Source: DATLFP01 sp035540955 (GTDB lineage Bacteria > Actinomycetota > Acidimicrobiia > Acidimicrobiales > CADCSY01). From it: 15,152 nucleotides of DNA. The stretch spans positions 1 through 15,152 of the forward strand of contig DATLFP010000205.1 of the NCBI GenBank assembly GCA_035540955.1, given 5' to 3'. The notes under the pieces were generated by a model, which saw only the letters and a program-made list of their open reading frames with translations, searched no databases and was not told where the DNA came from. The translations under genes were made by a program, and so were the position numbers. Numbering within the stretch: the first letter of the stretch is position 1; every line of letters starts with the position of its first letter. Shown piece after piece: positions 1 to 11,257 of this stretch.

Positions 1-2810
<2,810 letters not shown>

Positions 2811-2824
2811 GCCAGCCACGCCCC

Positions 2825-2875
2825 CGTTCTGTGTCGGATCGACGGCTCATGGAGCCGGCAGGACGACACAGAACG
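2825..2875. terminator. Two-tier inverted repeat between convergent genes (likely bidirectional terminator)
   Basis: A perfect 12-bp inverted repeat, CGTTCTGTGTCG (2825-2836) and CGACACAGAACG (2864-2875), encloses a second hairpin CGGCTC-ATG-GAGCCG (2843-2857). It begins 15 nt after the rpoC stop and ends 30 nt before the stop of the minus-strand kinase. The structure is symmetrical and could stop transcription from both sides. There is no T-tract on either strand, so it is not a classical intrinsic terminator. That is common in high-GC Actinomycetota but lowers certainty. The long arms could also belong to a dispersed intergenic repeat. Confidence 0.6.
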
Positions 2876-2904
2876 CCGGGCGGATGGATGCCGTGCGCGT
2901 GGAC

Positions 2905-3789
<885 letters not shown>

Positions 3790-3800
3790 GGCGACCCCGA

Positions 3801-4337
3801 TCAGAGCTCCCGGCGCCAGGCGTTGAAGTTCTTGAGCAGGTCGATGAGCGCGGCGTCGAGCGCAGCGTTGGCCTCGGCGCACCCCGCGCCGAAGTCGGGA
3901 AGGCACGCGGCCTGGGCGGCCTCGCTTGCCTCCTTGGCGGTTGTGCCGAGGTTCAGCGTCTCGTCGAAGCGCCCGGCCAGGCTCGGGTCGAGCTCACCGG
4001 AGTACATCGACGCGCCCTCGGTCACCACGCTGTTGAGGAGGTCCGTGGCACCGGCGAGGTCGTCGATCTGCTGGTAGGCCTTGAGGGCCTCGCCGGTGCA
4101 GGCAGCGGCGTCGGATTGGATGCACGGGCGGGCCGTGGCGAGCAGCGGGCGCAGCTGGTCGTCGATCTGCACGACGATGCGGGCGATCACCGGGCCATCG
4201 GCGACCGGCGTCGGCTCCGCCGCCGCGGTGGTCGTGGTCGACTCGTCGCCGTCGTCGCCGCTGTCGTCGCTGTCGTCGCCGCCGCAGGCGCCCAGGAGCG
4301 CGAGCGCGGCCAGGAGGGGGGCCAGTCGGTAGCGCAT
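3801..4337 (-). CDS. Small secreted lipoprotein with paired CX7C motifs
   Basis: I do not recognise the family. The 178-aa product begins MRYRLAPLLAALALLGAC, a short signal peptide ending in an LGAC lipobox. Cys18 would be lipidated and the protein anchored on the outer face of the membrane. A Gly/Asp/Ser/Thr-rich linker (about residues 19-48) follows, then a probably helical domain. That domain has exactly four Cys in two CX7C pairs, C72/C80 and C145/C153, suggesting two disulfides or an internal duplication. The ATG at 4337 is chosen because it puts the signal peptide at the very N-terminus; longer readings lose it. The stop lies 11 nt before the kinase start, so the two genes are probably co-transcribed. 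The start is 30 bp from the divergent cupin-GrpB start. Function is unknown. Confidence 0.8.
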   Translation of the reverse strand: MRYRLAPLLAALALLGACGGDDSDDSGDDGDESTTTTAAAEPTPVADGPVIARIVVQIDDQLRPLLATARPCIQSDAAACTGEALKAYQQIDDLAGATDLLNSVVTEGASMYSGELDPSLAGRFDETLNLGTTAKEASEAAQAACLPDFGAGCAEANAALDAALIDLLKNFNAWRREL

Positions 4338-4343
4338 GGATTC

Positions 4344-4360
4344 GAGTCTGGTGGAGACTC
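4344..4360. promoter_or_regulatory. Dyad in the 30-bp divergent start-to-start gap
   Basis: GAGTCT (4344-4349) and AGACTC (4355-4360) form a perfect 6-bp inverted repeat with a 5-nt spacer. It fills most of the gap between the lipoprotein start (4337) and the cupin-GrpB start (4368). The GGAG at 4353-4356, the best ribosome-binding site for the plus-strand gene, overlaps the spacer and right arm. The dyad could therefore be an operator shared by both genes or a hairpin masking the plus-strand ribosome-binding site. A 6-bp repeat can arise by chance. Confidence 0.3.
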
Positions 4361-4367
4361 CGCCGGG

Positions 4368-5252
4368 ATGCGCATCTTCCGGTTCGACGAGGAGGTCAGC
4401 ATCCCGATCGACGCGTTCGGGTCGCGGTTCAGGATCGGGCCGCTCACGGGTTGGGACTCGCGCGTGCGGGTCCAGATCATGCACCTGCCGCCCGACGGGT
4501 TGATCGGCCGGCACGAGGCCGGCACGCCCCAGCTGGTGGCGTGCGTCGCGGGATCGGGGACCGTCGCCGGCGCCGACGGTCGGTGGCGCGACCTGCGGCC
4601 CGGCTACGCCGCGGTGTGGGAGCCGGGCGAGGACCACGAGACCCGGTCCGAGGCGGGCATGACCCTCGTCTGCATCGAGGGTGAGTTCGACGTGTGGGCC
4701 ACTGCGGTCACCAAGGACATCGTCGTCGCCGACCACGATCCGGCGTGGGCGGGGTGGTTCGGGCGGATCCGGGACCGGATCTGGCCGGCCGTCGAGCACC
4801 TCGCCGCCCGCATCGACCACATCGGGTCGACGGCGGTGCCGGGGTTGGCGGCCAAGCCGGTCATCGACCTGGACATCGTGGTCACGGACGAGGCGGCGGT
4901 CCGTCCGGTGATCGAGGCGCTCCGGCCGCTCGGCTACCTCTGGCGGGGCGACCTCGGCATCGAGGGGCGCCAGGCGTTCTTCCGCCCGGACGACGACGAC
5001 CTGCCCGACCACCACCTCTACCTCGTGGTCGACGGCAGCCGCGCCCACCAGGACCACGTGCTCCTGCGGGACCTGCTCCGGGAGGACGCCGACGCCCGGC
5101 AGCGGTACGCGGCGCTGAAGCGGCGGTCGGTCGCCGAGGTCGACGGCGACATCGAGCGCTACGTCGCCGCCAAGGCCGCGCTGGTGGCCGAGCTGCTCGC
5201 CCGCGCCCGGGCCGAGCGGGGGCTGCCGCCCGTCACCTACTGGGCGCCGTGA
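4368..5252 (+). CDS. Cupin-like domain fused to GrpB (UPF0157) domain
   Basis: A 294-aa two-domain protein. Residues 1-110 look like a small beta-barrel cupin (GLIGRHEAG..., GSGTVAGADG, PGYAAVWEPGEDHET, MTLVCIEGEF). The first-motif HxH is reduced to a single His49 followed by Glu50, with His90 in motif 2, so metal binding is possible but not assured. Residues about 115-285 are a GrpB/UPF0157 domain: DHDPAWAGWF, then HIGSTAVPGLAAKPVIDLDI (151-170), the GS..D-D signature of the nucleotidyltransferase superfamily, then HHLYLV and HVLLRDLLR. GrpB proteins are widespread but their reaction is poorly defined. The ATG at 4368 is chosen because the cupin begins there and GGAG lies 11 nt upstream; the frame is open further upstream but that part is antisense to the lipoprotein gene. 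Stand-alone GrpB is about 170-180 aa, so the fusion is the unusual point. The cupin may sense a ligand. Confidence 0.82.
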   Translation: MRIFRFDEEVSIPIDAFGSRFRIGPLTGWDSRVRVQIMHLPPDGLIGRHEAGTPQLVACVAGSGTVAGADGRWRDLRPGYAAVWEPGEDHETRSEAGMTLVCIEGEFDVWATAVTKDIVVADHDPAWAGWFGRIRDRIWPAVEHLAARIDHIGSTAVPGLAAKPVIDLDIVVTDEAAVRPVIEALRPLGYLWRGDLGIEGRQAFFRPDDDDLPDHHLYLVVDGSRAHQDHVLLRDLLREDADARQRYAALKRRSVAEVDGDIERYVAAKAALVAELLARARAERGLPPVTYWAP

Positions 5253-5263
5253 ACCTCCCGGGG

Positions 5264-5293
5264 TTGGCAGCAGCGGGGGAGTACCCGTAACCT
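5264..5293 (+). promoter_or_regulatory. Predicted housekeeping promoter of the str operon
   Basis: TTGGCA (5264-5269) and TAACCT (5288-5293) are separated by 18 bp and resemble the sigma-70/SigA -35 and -10 boxes. Transcription would start near 5300, leaving a leader of about 65 nt before the GTG of rpsL at 5366. It lies in the 113-bp gap between the cupin-GrpB gene and rpsL, the expected place for the operon promoter. No strong hairpin is seen in the leader. Confidence 0.55.
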
Positions 5294-5365
5294 GGCCCGT
5301 CGGCTTGGCGCCCCTGTGCGCTCGCGGCCGCATCCCCCGCAAGACCACCATCTCCAAGGACGTTC

Positions 5366-5737
5366 GTGCCCACCATTCAGCAGCTGGTCCGCAAGGGCCG
5401 TGAGTCAAAGGTCGCCAAGGGCAAGACCGGCGCCCTCAAGGGCGCGCCCCAGCGGCGCGGGGTGTGCACGCGCGTCTTCACCAACACGCCGAAGAAGCCC
5501 AACTCGGCGCTCCGGAAGGTGGCCCGCGTGCGCCTGACGAGCGGCGTCGAGGTGACCGCCTACATCCCCGGCGAGGGCCACAACCTGCAGGAGCACTCGA
5601 TCGTGCTCGTCCGGGGCGGCCGGGTGCGTGACCTCCCCGGTGTCCGCTACAAGATCATCCGCGGCGCACTCGACGCCGCCGGCGTGCGCGACCGCAAGCA
5701 GGCCCGCAGCCGCTACGGCGCGAAGCGAGAGGGCTGA
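5366..5737 (+). CDS. rpsL: 30S ribosomal protein S12
   Basis: S12 sits at the decoding centre of the 30S subunit and takes part in tRNA selection fidelity. The 123-aa product matches the family length, with the conserved TPKKPNSALRK loop (Lys43 and Lys44 present) and GEGHNLQEHS. The start is GTG at 5366, preceded by AAGGA 5 nt away; it gives MPTIQQLVRKG, the usual N-terminus. The second loop reads GGRVRDLPGVRY: residue 88, Lys in most bacteria, is Arg here (codon CGT, 5627-5629). Lys88Arg is a classical streptomycin-resistance change in M. tuberculosis S12. It heads the str operon, with rpsG 4 nt downstream. Confidence 0.99.
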   Translation: MPTIQQLVRKGRESKVAKGKTGALKGAPQRRGVCTRVFTNTPKKPNSALRKVARVRLTSGVEVTAYIPGEGHNLQEHSIVLVRGGRVRDLPGVRYKIIRGALDAAGVRDRKQARSRYGAKREG

Positions 5738-5741
5738 TCCG

Positions 5742-6212
5742 ATGCCGAGGAAGGGACCCGCTCCCCGCCGTGACCTGATGCCCGACCCGATCTACCGGTC
5801 GGTGCTCGTCACCCAGATCGTCAACAAGGTGCTCCAGCGGGGCAAGCGCACGCTCGCCGAGCGCATCGTCTACGACGCCCTCGACATCATCAAGGACAAG
5901 ACACAGGGCGATCCGATCGCAACCCTCAAGCGGGCGATCGAGAACGTCAAGCCCGCCCTCGAGGTCAAGAGCCGCCGTGTCGGTGGCGCGACCTACCAGG
6001 TGCCGGTCGACGTCAAGGCCCGCCGCGCCAGCACCCTCGCCGTCCGCTGGGTCGTCGGCTACTCGCGCCAGCGCCGGGAGAAGACGATGGCCGAACGGCT
6101 CGCCAACGAGCTGCTCGACGCATCGAACGGCATCGGCGCGTCGGTCAAGCGCCGGGAAGACCTGCAGAAGATGGCGGAGTCGAACCGGGCCTTCGCCCAC
6201 TACCGCTTCTAG
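5742..6212 (+). CDS. rpsG: 30S ribosomal protein S7
   Basis: S7 nucleates assembly of the 30S head and contacts the E-site tRNA and mRNA. The product is 156 aa, the standard bacterial length, from MPRKGPAPRR to AESNRAFAHYRF, with the family stretches KRTLAERIVYDAL, VGGATYQVPVDV and RWVVGYSRQR. The ATG at 5742 is 4 nt after the rpsL stop, and GAGAGGG at the end of rpsL provides the ribosome-binding site. The short spacing leaves no room for the long rpsL-rpsG intergenic control structure known from E. coli, where S7 represses its own operon; any S7 feedback here must use another site. Confidence 0.99.
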   Translation: MPRKGPAPRRDLMPDPIYRSVLVTQIVNKVLQRGKRTLAERIVYDALDIIKDKTQGDPIATLKRAIENVKPALEVKSRRVGGATYQVPVDVKARRASTLAVRWVVGYSRQRREKTMAERLANELLDASNGIGASVKRREDLQKMAESNRAFAHYRF

Positions 6213-6241
6213 CCCCCGATCCGCAGGGGGTCCAGCCCCCT
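6213..6241 (+). promoter_or_regulatory. Mutually exclusive C5/G5/C5 hairpins after rpsG
   Basis: Immediately after the rpsG stop are CCCCC (6213-6217), GGGGG (6226-6230) and CCCCC (6236-6240). The G-run can pair with either C-run; the downstream stem extends to AGGGGG-TCCAG-CCCCCT (6225-6241). It lies in the 113-nt rpsG-fusA gap, the longest spacing within the str operon. It may be a partial terminator, a processing site, or a stabiliser that sets the S7:EF-G ratio. There is no T-tract, and no convincing internal promoter was found in the rest of the gap. Confidence 0.35.
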
Positions 6242-6325
6242 GGGTAGGACCTTCCTGCGAGCGATCAGCCCTCGCGGCCCGATCGTGAACCCTCCCCCCA
6301 TACGAAACGCAGCGAAGAGGCCCTG

Positions 6326-8419
<2,094 letters not shown>

Positions 8420-8466
8420 GGCCTCCCGATCCACCGATCCAAGAGAAAGAGTCTGAAGGGACCAGC

Positions 8467-9651
8467 ATGGCCAAGGAGAAGTTCGAGCGGACCAAGCCGC
8501 ACGTCAACATCGGCACGATGGGCCACATCGACCACGGCAAGACGACGCTCACCGCGGCGATCACCAAGGTCCTCACCGAGAAGCACGGTGGCAAGGCCTA
8601 CGCCTTCGACGAGATCGACAAGGCGCCGGAGGAGAAGGCCCGCGGCATCACGATCTCGATCGCGCACGTCGAGTACGAGACCGACAACCGGCACTACGCC
8701 CACGTCGACATGCCGGGCCACGCCGACTACATCAAGAACATGATCACCGGCGCCGCCCAGATCGACGGCGCCATCCTCGTGGTCGCCGCCACCGACGGGC
8801 CCATGGCCCAGACGCGCGAGCACGTGCTGCTCGCCCGCCAGGTCGGCGTGCCCTACATCATCGTCGCCCTGAACAAGGCCGACATGGTCGACGACGAGGA
8901 GCTGCTCGACCTCGTCGAGCTCGAGGTGCGCGAGCTGCTCAGCGCCTACGAGTTCCCGGGCGACGACACCCCGGTCATCCGGGTCTCGGCGCTCAAGGCG
9001 CTCGAAGGCGACGCCGAGTGGACGCCCAAGATCGAAGAGCTCATGGATGCGGTCGACTCCTACATCCCCGAGCCCGAGCGCGACCTCGACAAGCCCTTCC
9101 AGATGCCGATCGAGGACGTCTTCACCATCACCGGTCGTGGCACCGTGGTCACCGGCAAGGTCGAGCAGGGCATCATCCACACCGGCGACGAGGTCGAGAT
9201 CGTCGGGCTGAAGGACACCCAGAAGACGACCTGCACCGGCGTCGAGATGTTCCGCAAGATCCTCGACGAGGGCCGGGCCGGCGACAACATCGGCGCCCTC
9301 CTCCGCGGCACCAAGAAGGAAGACGTCGAGCGGGGCCAGGTGCTCTGCAAGCCGGGCTCGATCACTCCGCACACCGAGTTCGAGGGCCAGATCTACGTCC
9401 TGAGCAAGGAGGAGGGCGGCCGTCACAAGCCGTTCTTCACCAACTACCGGCCGCAGTTCTACTTCCGGACCACCGACGTGACCGGGCACATCTCCCTGCC
9501 GGAGGGCACCGAGATGGTCATGCCCGGCGACAACACCTCCATCAAGGTCGAGCTGATCCAGCCGATCGCCATGGAGGAGGGCCTCCGCTTCGCCATCCGT
9601 GAGGGTGGCCGCACTGTGGCCTCGGGCCGCGTCACGAAGATCATCAAGTAG
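8467..9651 (+). CDS. tuf: Elongation factor Tu
   Basis: EF-Tu carries aminoacyl-tRNA to the ribosomal A site as a GTP complex. The 394-aa product has G1 GHIDHGKTTLT (residues 19-29), switch I RGITISIAHVEYET, G3 DMPGHADY (81-88, catalytic His85), G4 NKADM and G5 SALKALEG, then domains 2 and 3 ending REGGRTVASGRVTKIIK. The start is supported by AAGGGA 5 nt upstream of the ATG. Two substitutions stand out: Met82 replaces the Cys usually found in D-C-P-G-H (Cys81 of E. coli), and Ser follows RGITI where Asn is usual. Neither is a catalytic residue. The gap to fusA is 47 nt and to rpsJ 2 nt. Confidence 0.99.
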   Translation: MAKEKFERTKPHVNIGTMGHIDHGKTTLTAAITKVLTEKHGGKAYAFDEIDKAPEEKARGITISIAHVEYETDNRHYAHVDMPGHADYIKNMITGAAQIDGAILVVAATDGPMAQTREHVLLARQVGVPYIIVALNKADMVDDEELLDLVELEVRELLSAYEFPGDDTPVIRVSALKALEGDAEWTPKIEELMDAVDSYIPEPERDLDKPFQMPIEDVFTITGRGTVVTGKVEQGIIHTGDEVEIVGLKDTQKTTCTGVEMFRKILDEGRAGDNIGALLRGTKKEDVERGQVLCKPGSITPHTEFEGQIYVLSKEEGGRHKPFFTNYRPQFYFRTTDVTGHISLPEGTEMVMPGDNTSIKVELIQPIAMEEGLRFAIREGGRTVASGRVTKIIK

Positions 9652-9653
9652 CC

Positions 9654-9968
<315 letters not shown>

Positions 9969-9971
9969 CGT

Positions 9972-9997
9972 GAGAGGGGGCGCTGCGCCCCCCTCTC
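9972..9997 (+). terminator. GC-rich hairpin after rpsJ
   Basis: GAGAGGGGG (9972-9980) pairs with CCCCCTCTC (9989-9997), extended by two more pairs past a single-base bulge, with a tiny loop. It begins 4 nt after the rpsJ stop. There is no T-run after it (CAACCCCCC), so it may act as a pause or RNA-end-stabilising structure as much as a terminator. Confidence 0.6.
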
Positions 9998-10049
9998 CAA
10001 CCCCCCGGCCTGCGCCTGGACGGCGCGTGGGGCTCGCTTCGCTCGCGTG

Positions 10050-10078
10050 AGAGACCCGGCCTTCGGCCGGGTCTCTTT
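10050..10078 (+). terminator. Strong hairpin terminator of the str operon
   Basis: A perfect 12-bp stem, AGAGACCCGGCC (10050-10061) and GGCCGGGTCTCT (10065-10076), is separated by TTC and followed by TT then GCG. With the last stem base it has a short TTT tail. It lies 82 nt past the rpsJ stop and is the best intrinsic-terminator candidate of the window, closing rpsL-rpsG-fusA-tuf-rpsJ. Confidence 0.75.
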
Positions 10079-10118
10079 GCGTTGTGCGGGCGTGCCTTCG
10101 GCCGGGCCTCTTCGCGTT
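10060..10118 (+). repeat. Tandem copy of the terminator's right half
   Basis: The 24 bases 10060-10083 (loop, right arm and tail of the preceding hairpin) recur at 10095-10118 with two T-to-C differences (10072/10107 and 10078/10113), offset by 35 bp. The second copy is preceded by CGTG just as the first stem is, but lacks the left-arm bases (equivalent of 10050-10059). It therefore cannot form the long stem; only GCC-TTC-GGC remains. It looks like a decayed duplicate of the terminator. Confidence 0.65.
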
Positions 10119-10139
10119 CTGGGTGGTTGACTCTCCGCT

Positions 10140-10505
10140 GTGGTCGGGCCGATCGAAGCCGTGCGGGTGTTCACGCGGGACATCACGCTGGCTCGCAGGT
10201 TCTACGCCCGCGGGCTCGGACTCGAGGAGCGGTCGAGCGGTCCGGGCTACGCCCTCTTCGTCACCGGCGGCGCCGACCTCGTGCTCGAGCAGGTCGACGA
10301 CGCCGACGAGGAGTCCGAGGGCCTGGTCGGCCGGGTCGCCGGGTTCTCCTTCACGGTCGAGGATTGCGAGGCGGCGGTGGCCGCTCTGCGGGCCAAGGGG
10401 GTCACGATCCTCGCCGGACCCGAGGTCCAGCCGTGGGGCGGGGTCCTCGCCTTCGTGGAGGACCCCGACCGCAACGTGCTCACCCTCGTCCAGCACCAGG
10501 CGTGA
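10140..10505 (+). CDS. VOC (glyoxalase/bleomycin-resistance fold) family protein
   Basis: The 121-aa protein has the paired beta-alpha-beta-beta-beta plan of the vicinal oxygen chelate superfamily: IEAVRVFTRDITLARRFYARGLGL at the N-terminus (seen in two blocks), ALFVTGGADLVLEQV, then GFSFTVEDCEAAVAALRAKGV and VLAFVEDPDRNVLTLVQ. The superfamily includes isomerases, dioxygenases and antibiotic-binding proteins; which one this is cannot be told. The Glu often found as a metal ligand in the last strand (N-x-L-E-L) is Thr here, so a metal-independent or binding role is possible. The GTG at 10140 is chosen because an in-frame TGA lies at 10128-10130 and later starts would remove the first strand. 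There is no clear Shine-Dalgarno, only GGTGG 13 nt upstream. The 3' end overlaps the convergent DM13 gene by 26 bp. Confidence 0.8.
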   Translation: MVGPIEAVRVFTRDITLARRFYARGLGLEERSSGPGYALFVTGGADLVLEQVDDADEESEGLVGRVAGFSFTVEDCEAAVAALRAKGVTILAGPEVQPWGGVLAFVEDPDRNVLTLVQHQA

Positions 10506-11085
10506 GGGGGGCGACGGCGAAGCCGACCGAGAACCGCTCGCACCAGATCACCGCGGTCGCGTGGTGGGCGAGGTCGACCTCCGGCGGGATCTCGTAGTTC
10601 GAGGAGCCGATGTTGCCCTTGAGCCCGCCCAGGTTCACGTAGTCGTCGTCGTGCGCGGCGTCACGGCCGTCGTGGGGTTCGGCCGACAGGTACACCTTCA
10701 GATCGGGCCCGTTCTCGGCGTCCAGGTCCTCGAGGCGCAGGAACCGGGTGCCATCGGGCAGCTCGAGCACCACCGCCCGGCCGGCGCGGACGTCGTGGCC
10801 CTGGATGCCCCGGAGCACGCCGGCCGCCAGCTCGACCGGCTCGAGGGGCGGCGTGGCGGCGGTGGCCGGGGGCCGGGAGCCGTCGGGCACCGTCTCGCCG
10901 ACGTCGGCGCCGGCCACCACCGGGACCGCCTCGTCGACCTTGTCGTCGATGAAGAGCTTGTGGGGCTCGAACCAGTAGACGGCGAACGCGGCGGCCGCCA
11001 CGGCCACGCCCGCAGCCCCGACGAGGAGGCGGCGCACGCAGGACCCAACGCCGAGACCGGCCCCGGCGTTCCCGCCATCGCTCAC
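10480..11085 (-). CDS. Membrane-anchored DM13-domain protein
   Basis: The 201-aa product has a short N-terminal part, one membrane segment (about residues 19-38, Ala/Val-rich, RRLLVGAAGVAVAAAAF), a proline-rich linker (about 66-83), and a DM13 domain (about 84-194). Domain signatures are LEDLDAENGPDLKVYLS, VNLGGLKGNIGSSNYEIP and ATAVIWCERFSVGF with the conserved Cys182. DM13 is described as a possible electron-transfer domain outside the membrane; the partner is unknown. Arg17-Leu-type positive charges before the membrane segment favour an N-in orientation with the domain outside. The start is GTG at 11085, with GGGGAG 3-4 nt upstream, but that motif is inside a hairpin arm. It is divergent from rplC, and its 3' end overlaps the VOC gene. 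Confidence 0.85.
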   Translation of the reverse strand: MSDGGNAGAGLGVGSCVRRLLVGAAGVAVAAAAFAVYWFEPHKLFIDDKVDEAVPVVAGADVGETVPDGSRPPATAATPPLEPVELAAGVLRGIQGHDVRAGRAVVLELPDGTRFLRLEDLDAENGPDLKVYLSAEPHDGRDAAHDDDYVNLGGLKGNIGSSNYEIPPEVDLAHHATAVIWCERFSVGFAVAPLTPGAGRG

Positions 11086-11087
11086 CC

Positions 11088-11108
11088 GCTCCCCGGCCGT
11101 CGGGGAGC
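11088..11108 (-). promoter_or_regulatory. Hairpin covering the DM13 ribosome-binding site
   Basis: GCTCCCCG (11088-11095) and CGGGGAGC (11101-11108) form a perfect 8-bp stem with a 5-nt loop. On the minus-strand transcript the arm nearest the GTG start contains the GGGGAG Shine-Dalgarno, so folding would hide it. On the plus side it ends 4 bp before the rplC -35 box. It could be a translational control element or a DNA dyad. Confidence 0.4.
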
Positions 11109-11111
11109 CCT

Positions 11112-11140
11112 TTGCCGGTCTCCCGGGAGACCGCTACGCT
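11112..11140 (+). promoter_or_regulatory. Predicted promoter of the split S10 operon
   Basis: TTGCCG (11112-11117) and TACGCT (11135-11140) are 17 bp apart, close to SigA consensus geometry. The expected start near 11147 would give a leader of about 235 nt to rplC. Because two terminator-type hairpins and two accessory genes separate rplC from rpsJ, the S10 operon needs its own promoter, which fits. Confidence 0.6.
11116..11133. promoter_or_regulatory. 18-bp perfect palindrome in the promoter spacer (candidate operator)
   Basis: CGGTCTCCCGGGAGACCG is a perfect 18-bp palindrome lying between the -35 and -10 boxes, touching the -35 and leaving one base before the -10. A protein bound there would block RNA polymerase or, as with MerR-type activators, act on the spacer. 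A second 6-4-6 dyad with the same half-sites in opposite order lies exactly 40 bp downstream centre to centre. Confidence 0.5.
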
Positions 11141-11153
11141 TTCCCCTTCGTGC

Positions 11154-11175
11154 CCTGAGACCTCTCGGTCTCGGG
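11154..11175 (+). promoter_or_regulatory. Leader hairpin with GAGACC/GGTCTC arms
   Basis: GAGACC (11157-11162), TCTC, GGTCTC (11167-11172) form a 6-bp inverted repeat. As RNA it extends to a 9-bp stem through a U-G wobble and two C-G pairs (11154-11175). If transcription begins near 11147 it is the first structure of the rplC leader. It may be an mRNA element or a second DNA site for the protein binding the spacer palindrome. Confidence 0.45.
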
Positions 11176-11257
11176 CGACCAGGTCCGAATCGACGTCCGA
11201 TCAGGCCCGCGCACCGCAGCAGCACGTGGCGGGAACCGAACGGCACAACTCAACCAG

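Noticed and set aside
3790..3906. Longer start for the fructosamine kinase
   Set aside because: The added residues are Arg-rich, overlap the end of the lipoprotein gene and exceed the family's usual length.
3801..5408. Extended minus-strand frame reaching into the rpsL region
   Set aside because: Only the last 178 codons carry a signal peptide and lipobox at a start. The upstream part is antisense to the cupin-GrpB gene and unlike a protein.
10060..10065. UUCG tetraloop in the str terminator
   Set aside because: Placing UUCG as the loop causes a C-C mismatch in the next pair. The stem pairs perfectly only with a UUC (or CUUCG) loop.
10140..10505. Bleomycin-resistance gene
   Set aside because: The fold is shared by many VOC proteins. 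Nothing in the sequence or context points to antibiotic binding.
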